Source: JAKOQB01 sp036824465
GTDB lineage: Bacteria > Pseudomonadota > Gammaproteobacteria > Burkholderiales > Burkholderiaceae_F
Assembly: GCA_036824465.1 (NCBI GenBank)
Contig: DAITAC010000007.1
Coordinates: 1-64,000, forward strand
Length of the DNA stretch: 64,000 nt
Reading direction: 5' to 3'
This document shows, piece after piece, positions 44,198-55,405 of this stretch (position 1 is its first letter; each line of letters opens with the position of its first letter). Under the pieces are notes generated by a model. The model saw only the letters and a list, made by a program, of their open reading frames with translations. It made no database searches and was not told where the DNA came from. The translations under genes were made by a program, and so were the position numbers.

Positions 44198-44694
44198 AAG
44201 ACGAGACCCTCGAGCGGGTCTGCGCGCTCTTCGTGGATGCGCATCGGCATGCGCGCCGATTCGCCGCGCGTGCGTTGCCTGCGTTGACCGATCTCTCGGA
44301 TGTCCATCGCATTCATGCCGTCGTCAGGCCATTCGGGCTGGTATCTCCCTACACCGACGACGTGCAGGCCGCCATTGCAGCGAACTTCGGTCGCGAGGGT
44401 TACGACTGCGTGGCCGAGCGCCATAGCGGCATTCGTGTCAACTTCGACTTCGCGACGATTGCACCCGGGACCACGGCGGCAATGATCCGCGATGTCGCGC
44501 GCTCCACGCCGGATGCGATCGTCGTTCTGTGCACCAACATGGACGGTGCCACCTTGGCGGATGCGCTCGAACAGGAACTCGGCATTCCCGTCTACGATTC
44601 GATCGCGGTCGCCCTCTGGGGCGCGCTGCGCGTGGCGGGCGTTGATCCCGCGCGCATCGAAGGCTATGGCCGGCTGTTTCGCGAGTTACGCTAG
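44194..44694 (+). pseudogene. Truncated Asp/Glu racemase (maleate isomerase-like) ORF within the urease operon
   Basis: The C-terminal 120 residues match the second half of the Asp/Glu racemase/maleate isomerase fold: LVSPYTDDVQAAIAANFGREGYDCVAERH, then DAIVVLCTNMDGATLADALEQELGIPVYDSIAVALWGALRVAGVD with the second catalytic Cys. The family is about 240 residues with two active-site Cys. The N-terminal half and its Cys are missing, and the first 40 residues (ERVCALFVDAHRHARRFAAR) do not resemble it. The ATG overlaps ureD by 4 bp, perhaps by chance. It is probably non-functional, although a translated short protein cannot be excluded. Confidence 0.65.
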
Positions 44695-44781
44695 CTGGAA
44701 TTTGGCCTTGGCCGCGTGGGCTGACCGAACCAGGGTGCACCGCGGCGCGGGCCGGCACCTTTCTTGCGAGCAACTTCAACC

Positions 44782-45084
44782 ATGGAACTGACCCCGAGAG
44801 AAAAGGACAAGCTCCTGCTCTTCACCGCGGCGCTGCTCGCGGAAAGGCGCAAGGCGCGCGGATTGAAGCTCAACTATCCGGAAGCGGTGGCGTTCATCAG
44901 CGCCGCCATCATGGAAGGCGCGCGCGACGGCAGGACCGTGGCCGAGTTGATGAGCTATGGCACAGCATTGCTGACGCGCGCCGACGTGATGGACGGAGTC
45001 CCCGAGATGATTCCCGACATCCAGGTCGAAGCGACCTTTCCCGACGGCACCAAGCTTGTCACCGTGCACAACCCGATTCCCTGA
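44782..45084 (+). CDS. ureA: Urease subunit gamma
   Basis: A 100-residue structural subunit of the urease (UreABC)3 complex, which hydrolyses urea to ammonia and carbamate in the cytoplasm. MELTPREKDKLLLFTAALLAERRKARGLKLNYPEAVAFISAAIMEGARDG is the canonical gamma N-terminus, and VEATFPDGTKLVTVHNPI ends it. The ATG at 44782 is preferred over one 18 bp upstream on family length. ureB follows 9 bp after the stop. Confidence 0.96.
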   Translation: MELTPREKDKLLLFTAALLAERRKARGLKLNYPEAVAFISAAIMEGARDGRTVAELMSYGTALLTRADVMDGVPEMIPDIQVEATFPDGTKLVTVHNPIP

Positions 45085-45093
45085 GGCGCACAG

Positions 45094-45455
45094 ATGATCC
45101 CTGGTGAACTCCTCGTCCTGCCCGGCGATATCGAACTGAATGTCGGCCGCAGGACGTTGCGGCTGGCGGTGGCGAACACCGGCGACCGGCCGATCCAGGT
45201 GGGCTCGCATTTCCACTTCTTCGAGACCAACGAGGCGCTGAACTTCGATCGCGCCGCAGCGCGCGGCTATCGTCTGAACATCGCCGCCGGCACCGCGGTG
45301 CGCTTCGAACCAGGGCAGGAGCGTGAGGTCGAACTGGTCGAACTCAATGGCGATCGCATCGTTTACGGCTTCAACGCGAAAGTGATGGGTCGATTGGACG
45401 CCAGAGCCGCGAAAAGAGTGCCTGCGAAGAAAGCAGCAAGAAAAGGGGCGCGCAA

Positions 45456-45459
<4 letters not shown>
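45094..45459 (+). CDS. ureB: Urease subunit beta
   Basis: A 121-residue structural subunit. MIPGELLVLPGDIELNVGRRTLRLAVANTGDRPIQVGSHFHFFETNEALNFDR is the canonical core, followed by GYRLNIAAGTAVRFEPGQEREVELV. A Lys/Arg/Ala-rich tail of about 15 residues (KRVPAKKAARKGARK) extends beyond the usual end. It overlaps ureC by 4 bp (ATGA). Confidence 0.96.
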
Positions 45460-47167
<1,708 letters not shown>

Positions 47168-47168
<1 letters not shown>

Positions 47169-47707
47169 TGCTTCGCTTCAAACTCATTGAAAAACAGCCG
47201 CTCGAGCCCGAGCGGGCCGCACACGCGCTGCGGCTGCGTCTCGCCTATCACGAGCGCGTCAAAAGTCGGCTCGTGGTGCAGCTGCCGGATGGTCCCGTGG
47301 TCGCGATACTCCTTCCGCGCGGAAGCCGGATGCGCGATGGCATGGTGCTCACGGGCGACGATGGCGCAGTCGTGATCGTCGAAGCTGCAATGGAGCCGGT
47401 GACGCGCGTGATCGCGGATTCCGTCAACACCCTGTTGCGAGCGGTGTACCACCTCGCCAACCGCCACGTGCCGGTGCAACTGGCAAAGGATCATCTGCTC
47501 ATCGAGCGCGACCCGGTGCTCGAGCGGATGCTGGTAGCGCTCGGGGTCAGCGTCGAACACGTCGAATCACCGTTCGACCCCGAGCCCGGTGCGTATGACG
47601 CTCATGATCACACCGGACATCACCACGAAGAAGCAGATCAGGTATCGGCCACGATTGGCGAGGAGCTGTCGATCGAGGCGCATCGGGCGCGGAGACCGAG
47701 TGCATGA
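47168..47707 (+). CDS. ureE: Urease accessory protein UreE (nickel metallochaperone)
   Basis: A 179-residue nickel chaperone. ATG 47168 overlaps the ureC stop by 1 bp. The N-terminal peptide-binding domain is followed by the metal-binding domain with YHLANRHVPVQLAKDHLLIERDPVLERML and LGVSVEHVESPFDPEPGAY. A His/Asp-rich stretch DAHDHTGHHHEEAD binds extra nickel, as in other His-tailed UreE proteins. About 20 further residues follow this stretch. It overlaps ureF by 4 bp. Confidence 0.94.
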
Positions 47708-48396
47708 AACCGGTTGATACCGTACTTCCAGCCGCTGCACGCCTGCGCCCGTTGCTGGCCGCGCTGCATGTGGCGAGCCCAGCACTGCCGGTGGGCGGAT
47801 TCGCCTACTCGCAGGGTCTTGAGAGAGCCATCCAGGATGGACTGGTCCACGATGCCGCGAGTTCGCAGCGTTGGATCGAGGAACTGCTGCGGCTGTCTCT
47901 GGCGCGACTCGAAGCACCGTTGTGGCTGCGCGCGTTCGATGCGAGCTGCAAGGACGACATCGGCGCGTTCCTGCGCTGGAATGGCGAACTGCTGGCCGCG
48001 CGCGAGACCGCGGAGCTGCGGGCCGAGACCCGGCAGATGGGCGCATCGATGATGAGATTGCTTGCAGGTCTGAATTTCGCCCTTCCGAACTGCGATCCAA
48101 TCGCCTATCCCGCGGCGTTCGCGCTCGCCTGCGTCCGGTTTGCCATCGATCGCGAAGCCGGGCTGGCAGCGTATCTGTGGGGGTGGCTGGAAAACCAGGT
48201 GCTGGTGGCGGTCAAGAGCGTTCCGCTCGGCCAGCAGGCGGGACAGCAGATTCTGTTCGCGTTGCATGAAGCGGTTGCGGACGCGGTCGCCGATGCCTCT
48301 GCACTGACCGATGACGAAATCGGCAGCGCCACCGCGCAGTTCGCGCTGACCTGTGCGCGACACGAGACGCAGTACTCTCGCCTGTATCGTTCCTGA
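47704..48396 (+). CDS. ureF: Urease accessory protein UreF
   Basis: A 230-residue all-helical protein which gates UreG's GTPase activity in the UreDFG complex. Family motifs are LHVASPALPVGGFAYSQGLERAIQDGLVHDA, RQMGASMMRLLAGLNF, YPAAFALACVRFAIDREAGLAAYLWGWLENQVLVAVKSVPLGQQAGQQILFAL. Length is normal. It starts within the end of ureE and ends 10 bp before ureG. Confidence 0.94.
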   Translation: MKPVDTVLPAAARLRPLLAALHVASPALPVGGFAYSQGLERAIQDGLVHDAASSQRWIEELLRLSLARLEAPLWLRAFDASCKDDIGAFLRWNGELLAARETAELRAETRQMGASMMRLLAGLNFALPNCDPIAYPAAFALACVRFAIDREAGLAAYLWGWLENQVLVAVKSVPLGQQAGQQILFALHEAVADAVADASALTDDEIGSATAQFALTCARHETQYSRLYRS

Positions 48397-48406
48397 GCAT
48401 CAGATA

Positions 48407-49030
48407 ATGTCTTTCTCTTCCCCTTTGCGTGTCGGCGTTGGTGGGCCGGTCGGCTCCGGCAAGACGACGCTGGTCGAGGTCCTGTGCAAGCGAATGCGCG
48501 ATGCGTACAGCCTGGCAGTCGTGACCAACGACATCTACACCAAGGAAGATGAACGACTGCTGGTCGCGGCGCAGGCACTGGCGCCGGAACGCATCATGGG
48601 TGTGGAAACCGGCGGCTGCCCGCACACGGCGATCCGGGAAGATGCGTCGATCAACCTCGAAGCGGTCGATCGCATGTGTGCACGCTTTCCGGATCTCGAC
48701 ATCATCTTCATCGAATCCGGTGGCGACAATCTCGCAGCGACGTTCAGCCCGGAGCTCAGCGACCTCACGATCTACGTGATCGATGTTGCCGGTGGCGAAA
48801 AGATTCCGCGCAAGGGCGGGCCGGGCATCACGAAGAGCGATCTGCTGGTGATCAACAAGATCGATCTGGCGCCATACGTGGGTGCCAACCTCGACGTGAT
48901 GCGCCACGATACGAAGCGCATGCGTGACGCTCGCACGTGGGTGATGACGAATCTGAAGACCGGTGAGGGACTCGATCAGATCGAGCGCTTCATCGTCGAA
49001 CGCGGCATGCCGGCAACCGCGCCCACCTGA
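48407..49030 (+). CDS. ureG: Urease accessory GTPase UreG
   Basis: A 207-residue SIMIBI GTPase that delivers nickel during urease activation. The P-loop is GVGGPVGSGKTTL at residues 10-22, the metal-binding Cys-Pro-His motif is in VETGGCPHTAIREDAS, then IFIESGGDNLAATFSPELSD, and the base-recognition NKID in LLVINKIDLAPYVGA. ATG 48407 gives the normal length. Its stop is 12 bp from the stop of the convergent protease gene. It is the last gene of the urea block. Confidence 0.95.
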   Translation: MSFSSPLRVGVGGPVGSGKTTLVEVLCKRMRDAYSLAVVTNDIYTKEDERLLVAAQALAPERIMGVETGGCPHTAIREDASINLEAVDRMCARFPDLDIIFIESGGDNLAATFSPELSDLTIYVIDVAGGEKIPRKGGPGITKSDLLVINKIDLAPYVGANLDVMRHDTKRMRDARTWVMTNLKTGEGLDQIERFIVERGMPATAPT

Positions 49031-49042
49031 AAGCGCAGTCGA

Positions 49043-51805
49043 TCAGACCCCGGTCTTGTACATCGGCGCCGCGAGTGCTTCGCGCAACGTGGTGAGACTT
49101 TCCAGCAGATGGGCCTGCGCGACGTCGCTCCTCGTCTTCCTGTCGGCAAGCGCGCGTCGCAGCTGCACGACCAGCTTCTCTGCCTCCTGCCGCTGCACCG
49201 AGCGCACATCGGCGGCGATGGTCGATATTGGCCGCACCAGCGCGCCAGCCAGCCGACGCAGGTGTTCGCGTTGCAGGTTCCGCCGCAGGCTGCCTATGTC
49301 GCGCCCGCTCTTCAACTCGCCCCACACCGCATCGGTCATCGCCGCTTGCACTTCAGGGAAGCTCATCAGTTCGCGCGGATTGATCGATTTCGCCTCGGTG
49401 TTGGCGAGCCGCAGCGCCACGGCCTCGGACATCAGCTGATCAAGCACCGTGCGCTGGATATCGAGCACCGCGCTCGGCAGGCTGAAATCCGGTCCGCCAG
49501 ACCGGTCGAATCGGTCCGCGCCCAGGCGCCGCATGAAGTCCGGGTCAAACTGAAAACTTTCCTGCGAGAATAGCTCCGTCGTCAACACACGCAGCGCCTC
49601 GCGCTGGCGCTGCGCCTCCACCGGGATCAGCAGCGAGCGGCCAGACCCAACGCGGTCACGGTTGGTGTAGACGCCGCCGACGTACTTTGCCAGGTTCGGC
49701 GAAATGCCGCGCATCTGACGCAGCCCGAGCTCGAGGTTGCGCCGATAGACCCGATAGTCGTCATCGGCATCGAGCTTGCGGTTCTGCGTGCGCGTCCATA
49801 ACTCGCGCGTGAGCTTCAACTGGCGCTGGTAGTACGCCAGCGAATCGTCACCGAGGTCGAAGCGATTGGTGCGCGGATCAAGTCCTGGCGGTGCGAATGC
49901 AAGATCCGCGTCGCCGCCGGCGTCTTCATCGGTGGCATAGGCCAGCATCGGGTCAGTCGATGAACGTGCGGCCAGCCCCGCGAGTTCCTTCGCTTCGGTG
50001 TCCGTCGCAAACTGCCGGTAACCCCACTCGATCGCCCAGCGGTCGTACGCGCCGAGTGTCTCCATCTGCAGGCCGCCGATGCGCGCTTCACTTTCCAGCG
50101 GCACATTCACGGGAACGTAGTCCATGATCGATGCCGACAACCCGTTCTTCTCCGTAAAGGCAGCATCGCGCAGCTGCTCCAGCTTGACCGCGCTCGACGC
50201 CTTGAAGTTGTGGCGCAGGCCGAGTGCATGGCCGGCCTCGTGCATCACGACCGCCTTGATCGACGCCTGGATGAAACGCCGCACCGCTTCTCCGTCCTGG
50301 GCCAGGTCACCCCGTTCGACCAGCAATTCGTAGGAAAACGCGGCTTGCTCCAGCGCATCGTCCGCGTATGTGCACTGGTCGGTGGCCCGCAGAAGTTCAG
50401 TGAGCGACGCGGCGCCCTGGGTCTGCGCGCGCGGCGGCAACACTTCGCCGAAGCGCCGACCGGAAATGCGCGCCCAAACGTCAGGAATCAGCACTGCGCC
50501 GTACAGGATCTCGCCGGTGCGCGGATCGGTCTGGCGCGGTCCGATGGCCGCCGTGCCACCGAGGCTCGAATCGACGAACCACTTGACCGCAATGTGGCGG
50601 CCCTCGAGTGTGTCCCAGTCGGCGTTGTCCGGCTGCTGTCTGACGACGATGGCGTCGCTGAACCCAGCCTGCTCGAACGCCTTGTTCCATTCGAGCACAC
50701 CGGCTTCGACGGCCGGTCGAAGGTCGGCGGGAATATTGCGGTCGAGCCAAGCGACGAGCGGTTGCTTTGGCGGCGAGAGCGTCACCGTCGGATCCTTCTT
50801 CTCCAGCCGCCAGCGATTGACGACACGTACGCGCGCTTCCTTCGAATAATCGCCGGCCAGGTCGCGATATTCGCTGACGAAGTAACCGACGCGCTCATCG
50901 GCGATACGCACCGCCATCGGCGGCGTCGGTAGCGCGGCGAATCGATACTGAATACCGACGAAGAAGCTGCGCGCATCGGGCAGTGCGCGAGGCGGCGTCG
51001 GCATCGGGGTGCCCGGTGCCGGCGGTGTCGGTGGCGGCGCCGGCAGCTTGGCCACCGCATAGTGGAGACTGACGCCGATCGTCGTCTCATCGGTGTTCCC
51101 ACGCGCGCGCTCGATCGCGCTGTTGCGTGCATCGAGTGCATAGCCGAGACGAAAGGCGGTATCGATCAGCGTGTTGATGCCGGCGATGTCGGCGAGCAGC
51201 AGTGGGTTGGATTCGATCAGGAACGACTTGCGCTCCGCGTGTGGAGCCGACACCACCGCCACAGAACCGAGCAGGCTGTCCGATACGCTCTCGCGTGCGG
51301 CACGCGCCAGCGGTGAATCATCGACGGTGCGAAACAACGTGTTGTGGGCGATCAACTGCACCTGATTGCCGATGCGGCGGAAACTCGCCATGTGTTCGTC
51401 GCCCAGCAGTCCCGGCACGAAGGGCAGCTGCGCAATTCCACGCGCGAGCACGGTGCTCATCAGGAATCGCTGGTCAAGTTGTTCGGGACGAATCTCGATC
51501 CACAGCTTCTCGTCCTTCTGCCACAGCGTGAACAGGCCCTTGATCTCTTTCGCATCCTTGATGACATCCGCGAACGGACGCAGCGGCGGCGGCTCGCCAG
51601 GGCGAGCAGCCGGCGGCGCCGCCGCGGCGGCCGCAGGTGTCGATGCCGCGGGCGCCTGAGGTTTGGCAGGAGCCGGCGTCGCAGCGGCTGTCGACTTGGC
51701 GGTCGCCTCCGGGATCGTTGGAACCGTTACGCACGCAGTCAGCGTCAACGCCGCAGTGGCAAGCGCGATCGTACGAACCGGGTACGTTTCGAAAAGGCTG
51801 AACAT
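49043..51805 (-). CDS. Exported zinc-dependent metalloprotease (DUF5117/DUF4953-type)
   Basis: A 920-residue protein. ATG 51805 opens a lipoprotein-like signal (VRTIALATAALTLTAC|VTV) and an Ala/Pro-rich tether. The middle has the family's DUF5117-type beta-rich part (FADVIKDAKEIKGLFTLWQKDEKLWIEI) and the M10/M12-like zinc site VVMHEAGHALGLRHNFKASS near residue 520, with the downstream SIMDYVPVN Met-turn. A long helical C-terminal domain follows. It is probably a periplasmic or surface protease of unknown substrate. It lies convergent to ureG and divergent from valS. Confidence 0.88.
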   Translation of the reverse strand: MFSLFETYPVRTIALATAALTLTACVTVPTIPEATAKSTAAATPAPAKPQAPAASTPAAAAAAPPAARPGEPPPLRPFADVIKDAKEIKGLFTLWQKDEKLWIEIRPEQLDQRFLMSTVLARGIAQLPFVPGLLGDEHMASFRRIGNQVQLIAHNTLFRTVDDSPLARAARESVSDSLLGSVAVVSAPHAERKSFLIESNPLLLADIAGINTLIDTAFRLGYALDARNSAIERARGNTDETTIGVSLHYAVAKLPAPPPTPPAPGTPMPTPPRALPDARSFFVGIQYRFAALPTPPMAVRIADERVGYFVSEYRDLAGDYSKEARVRVVNRWRLEKKDPTVTLSPPKQPLVAWLDRNIPADLRPAVEAGVLEWNKAFEQAGFSDAIVVRQQPDNADWDTLEGRHIAVKWFVDSSLGGTAAIGPRQTDPRTGEILYGAVLIPDVWARISGRRFGEVLPPRAQTQGAASLTELLRATDQCTYADDALEQAAFSYELLVERGDLAQDGEAVRRFIQASIKAVVMHEAGHALGLRHNFKASSAVKLEQLRDAAFTEKNGLSASIMDYVPVNVPLESEARIGGLQMETLGAYDRWAIEWGYRQFATDTEAKELAGLAARSSTDPMLAYATDEDAGGDADLAFAPPGLDPRTNRFDLGDDSLAYYQRQLKLTRELWTRTQNRKLDADDDYRVYRRNLELGLRQMRGISPNLAKYVGGVYTNRDRVGSGRSLLIPVEAQRQREALRVLTTELFSQESFQFDPDFMRRLGADRFDRSGGPDFSLPSAVLDIQRTVLDQLMSEAVALRLANTEAKSINPRELMSFPEVQAAMTDAVWGELKSGRDIGSLRRNLQREHLRRLAGALVRPISTIAADVRSVQRQEAEKLVVQLRRALADRKTRSDVAQAHLLESLTTLREALAAPMYKTGV

Positions 51806-51903
51806 GGTCCTGCCAGAGTCAAGTGCAATGAGGAACCAGAGGCTAGAGACGATTCCCCTAAAATTCAAATTGATTCGGACGGATTCCCTGAAAGCGCGAC
51901 GAA

Positions 51904-54756
51904 ATGACCGCGACCAACAACAACCCACCGCTGGCCAGGAGCTTCGACCCAGCCGCGATTGAGCGCCGCTGGTATCCGGTGTGGGAGTCGCGCGGCTACT
52001 TCGCTGCCGGGCTGGACCCGGACAAGCCCGCGTTCAGCATTCAGCTGCCGCCGCCCAATGTGACCGGCATCCTGCACATGGGCCATGCGTTCAACCAGAC
52101 GATCATGGACGCGCTGACACGCTACCACCGGATGCGCGGCTTCAACACCTTGTGGTTGCCGGGCACCGATCACGCCGGCATCGCAACGCAAATCGTCGTC
52201 GAGCGCCAGCTCGAACAGGACGGAACGCACAAGCGCGAACTCGGCCGCGCCAAGTTCATCGAGCGCGTGTGGCAATGGTGCAAGTACTCGGGCGGCACGA
52301 TCCAGCAACAGATGCGCCGACTCGGGACGTCGGTCGACTGGAAACGCGAGTACTTCACGCTCGACGAGAACCTGAACCGCATCGTCACCGAAGTGTTCGT
52401 GCGTCTGTACGAACAGGGGCTGCTGTACCGAGGCACACGGCTCGTCAACTGGGACCCCGTGCTGAAGACTGCGGTGTCCGACCTCGAAGTCGTGCAGGAG
52501 GAAGAAGAAGGCAAGCTCTATCACCTGCGGTATCCACTTCTCGATGGCAGCGGTCATCTCGTCGTCGCAACGACGCGACCCGAAACGATGCTGGGCGACA
52601 CCGCGGTCATGGTGCACCCGGACGACGATCGCTATCGCCACCTGGTCGGCAAGCGCGCCCAGCTGCCGCTGACCGATCGCGAACTGCCGATCATTGCCGA
52701 CGACTATGTCGACAGGGAATTCGGCACCGGCGTCGTCAAGGTCACCCCCGCGCATGACCTGAACGACAACGCCGTTGGCCAGCGCCACAACCTGCCGGTG
52801 ATCAACATCTTCACGCTCGACGCGCGACTCAACGACAACGTGCCGGCCAAATATCGCGGCCTGGACCGCTTCAAGGCGCGCGACGTCGTGCTGGCCGATC
52901 TGCAGGCAGCGGGGCTGGTCGAGAAGATCGAGAAACACATGATGAAGGTGCCGCGCGGGGATCGCACCGGCGTGGTGATCGAGCCATTGCTGACCGACCA
53001 GTGGTTTGTCGCGATGAGCAAGCCAGCACCGGCGGGCACGTTCAATCCGGGCAGATCGATCGCGCAGGTCGCGCTCGAGGTCGTTGAGGACGGCCGCGTG
53101 CGCATCCTGCCCGAGCAGTGGCACACCGTGTATCGCCAGTGGCTGGAGAAGATCCAGGACTGGTGCGTGTCGCGCCAGCTGTGGTGGGGGCACCAGATTC
53201 CCGCGTGGTACGACGAAGATGGCAAGGTCTATGTCGCGCGCAGCGAAGCGGAAGCGCAGCGACAGGCGCCGGGCAGGAAACTCCGGCGCGACGAGGACGT
53301 GCTCGACACGTGGTTCTCGTCGGCACTGGTGCCGTTCTCCACGCTCGGCTGGCCGGAAGTCCAGCACGCGTCCGCAGGCGAAACGAAGCTCGCCTACGAC
53401 CTGTACCTGCCGTCGACCGTACTGACCACCGCCTACGAGATCCTGTTCTTCTGGGTCGCGCGCATGGTGATGATGACCACCCACTTCACCGGCCGCGTGC
53501 CTTTCCGTGATGTGTACGTCCATGGGCTGGTGCGCGATGCCGAGGGCCACAAGATGAGCAAGAGCGAGGGCAACGTGATCGACCCGGTCGATCTGCTCGA
53601 TGGCATCAATCTCGACGGGCTGATCCAGAAATGCACGACCGGGCTGCGCCGTCCGCAGGACGCGCCCAAGATCGCCGCGCGCGTGCGCAAGGAGTTCCCC
53701 GACGGTATGCCCGCGTATGGCGCCGATGCGCTGCGCTTCACGATGGCGAGTTACGCCGCGCTCGGTCGCCGCAGCATCAACTTCGACACCAAGCGTTGCG
53801 AGGGTTATCGCAACTTCGGCAACAAGCTGTGGAATGCGACGGCTTATGTGTTGATGAATACGGACGGCAAGGATTGCGGGCTTGACACATCATTGCCGCT
53901 CGAATTGTCCTTCGTCGATCGCTGGATCATCGGTGAACTTCAGCGCCTGGAAGTCGAGGTCGAACGTGGCTTCGCCGAATACCGGCTCGACAACGTGGCG
54001 AACGCCATTTACGCATTCGCGTGGAACGAATACTGCGACTGGTACATCGAACTCACCAAGGTGCAACTACGGCACGGCACCGACGCCCAGCAGCGTGGCA
54101 CCCGTCGCACACTGGTGCGCGTGCTGGAAGTGCTGCTGCGCCTGGCGCATCCGATCATTCCGTTCATCACCGAAGAGCTGTGGCAGCGGGTTTCCGTGCA
54201 CGCCGGCAAGCGGCGCGCGGACGAAGAGACCTCGGTCATGATCCAACCCTATCCGAAAGCCGATCCCGTCAAGATCGATGAAGTCGCCGACGCGCAGACG
54301 GCGCAACTGAAGCGAATGACGGACGCCGTGCGCAATCTGCGCGGCGAGATGAACCTGTCGCCCGCGCAGAAGGTCCCACTCGCCACGAGTGGGCCACGTG
54401 CACAGATCGAGGCATTTGCTCCCTACCTCGCTGCGCTCGCGCGGCTATCCGAGGTCAAGCATGTCGATGATGTCGGGGCCGCGAGCAAGGGGACCGCGGC
54501 ACCCGTCGCGGTGGTCGACGATTGCCGGCTGATGCTCGCGATCGAAGTCGACCTCGCCGCGGAGCGTGAGCGCCTCGCCAAGGAAATCGCCCGCCTCGAA
54601 GGCGAGATCAGGAAGGCAGAAAGCAAACTCGGCAATGCGAGCTTTGTCGAACGCGCACCGGCCGCGGTGGTCGCGCAGGAGAAGGAGCGGCTCGCCAATT
54701 TCGGTGCGACGCTGGCCAAGGTTCGCGAGCAGTTCGGGCACCTGCCGGCGGCCTGA
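51904..54756 (+). CDS. valS: Valyl-tRNA synthetase
   Basis: A 950-residue class I synthetase. The HIGH motif appears as HMGH at residues 58-61 in PPPNVTGILHMGHAF, and the KMSKS motif at about 550 (EGHKMSKSEGN). The editing domain holds TTRPETMLGDTAVMVHPDD. The C-terminal coiled-coil arm, which grips the tRNA, is visible in ERERLAKEIARLEGEIRKAESKLGNASFV. Length is normal. In many proteobacteria it follows holC; here 14 kb separate them. Confidence 0.97.
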   Translation: MTATNNNPPLARSFDPAAIERRWYPVWESRGYFAAGLDPDKPAFSIQLPPPNVTGILHMGHAFNQTIMDALTRYHRMRGFNTLWLPGTDHAGIATQIVVERQLEQDGTHKRELGRAKFIERVWQWCKYSGGTIQQQMRRLGTSVDWKREYFTLDENLNRIVTEVFVRLYEQGLLYRGTRLVNWDPVLKTAVSDLEVVQEEEEGKLYHLRYPLLDGSGHLVVATTRPETMLGDTAVMVHPDDDRYRHLVGKRAQLPLTDRELPIIADDYVDREFGTGVVKVTPAHDLNDNAVGQRHNLPVINIFTLDARLNDNVPAKYRGLDRFKARDVVLADLQAAGLVEKIEKHMMKVPRGDRTGVVIEPLLTDQWFVAMSKPAPAGTFNPGRSIAQVALEVVEDGRVRILPEQWHTVYRQWLEKIQDWCVSRQLWWGHQIPAWYDEDGKVYVARSEAEAQRQAPGRKLRRDEDVLDTWFSSALVPFSTLGWPEVQHASAGETKLAYDLYLPSTVLTTAYEILFFWVARMVMMTTHFTGRVPFRDVYVHGLVRDAEGHKMSKSEGNVIDPVDLLDGINLDGLIQKCTTGLRRPQDAPKIAARVRKEFPDGMPAYGADALRFTMASYAALGRRSINFDTKRCEGYRNFGNKLWNATAYVLMNTDGKDCGLDTSLPLELSFVDRWIIGELQRLEVEVERGFAEYRLDNVANAIYAFAWNEYCDWYIELTKVQLRHGTDAQQRGTRRTLVRVLEVLLRLAHPIIPFITEELWQRVSVHAGKRRADEETSVMIQPYPKADPVKIDEVADAQTAQLKRMTDAVRNLRGEMNLSPAQKVPLATSGPRAQIEAFAPYLAALARLSEVKHVDDVGAASKGTAAPVAVVDDCRLMLAIEVDLAAERERLAKEIARLEGEIRKAESKLGNASFVERAPAAVVAQEKERLANFGATLAKVREQFGHLPAA

Positions 54757-54772
54757 CGGTCCGCGCTCTTTT

Positions 54773-55276
54773 CTACATCTCGATTTCGTCGCGGATCGCG
54801 GCAATGCCCGCTTTCGCGCACAGGTCGTCCTGGTCACCCCCCGGAGCGCCTGATACACCGATCGCGCCGACGAGATTGCCGCCGGACTGGATCGGCACGC
54901 CGCCGCCCACCGCGACGACATGTGGCAGGTTGCGGATGCCCGAACTGGGTTGACCCGGCTGCGTGATCTTGAGCAGTTCGCTGGTGTCGGTGCGGAAGCT
55001 GACCGCGGTCCACGCCTTGCCGCTCGCAGTGCGCGGCGTGTGGGGACCGGCAAAGCGATCGCGCATCAATGCCTGCACCACGCCGGAACGGTCGACCACG
55101 GCAACCGCGACCTGATATCCGCGTTGGCGGCAATCGTTCAAGGCTGCGACAACCGCCTTCTGCGCGGTCTCGGGCGTCAGGTGTCTGACGGTGAACGTGC
55201 CGCCTGCCTGCGCTACCGCGATCTGTGAACAACCGAGCAGCGCCACCGCTGCCGCGCAACGCAACAAGGTTCTCAT
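54773..55276 (-). CDS. Exported GlcG/HbpS-like haem-binding family protein
   Basis: A 167-residue protein. ATG 55276 gives the signal peptide MRTLLRCAAAVALLGCSQIAVAQA, leading to a single DUF336/GlcG domain: LTPETAQKAVVAALNDCRQRGYQVAVAVVDRSGVVQALMRDRFAGPHT, then the glycine-rich VAVGGGVPIQSGGNLVGAIGVSGAPGGDQDDLCAKAGI. Upstream in-frame ATGs at 55291 and 55300 are possible. Members bind haem, cobalamin or small organic acids; the role here is unknown. Confidence 0.85.
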   Translation of the reverse strand: MRTLLRCAAAVALLGCSQIAVAQAGGTFTVRHLTPETAQKAVVAALNDCRQRGYQVAVAVVDRSGVVQALMRDRFAGPHTPRTASGKAWTAVSFRTDTSELLKITQPGQPSSGIRNLPHVVAVGGGVPIQSGGNLVGAIGVSGAPGGDQDDLCAKAGIAAIRDEIEM

Positions 55277-55405
55277 TGATTTCTCTCGCATCGAATTCAA
55301 TGGCTAACGCGGCAAAGCTAGCAGCATCGCCAGGCAAGCGCCAGCGTTTCAGCGCGCAGGCTGCGTCAGGTCAAGGCGCGGAGGCGGCTCGGCGGTTGAC
55401 CCGAG

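Noticed and set aside
51865..53550. A 561-codon open frame antisense to valS
   Set aside because: Shadow of valS with no recognisable domain; the same holds for the long frames antisense to hemN (61803-63260), pepA (35101-36366) and ureC (45363-46589).
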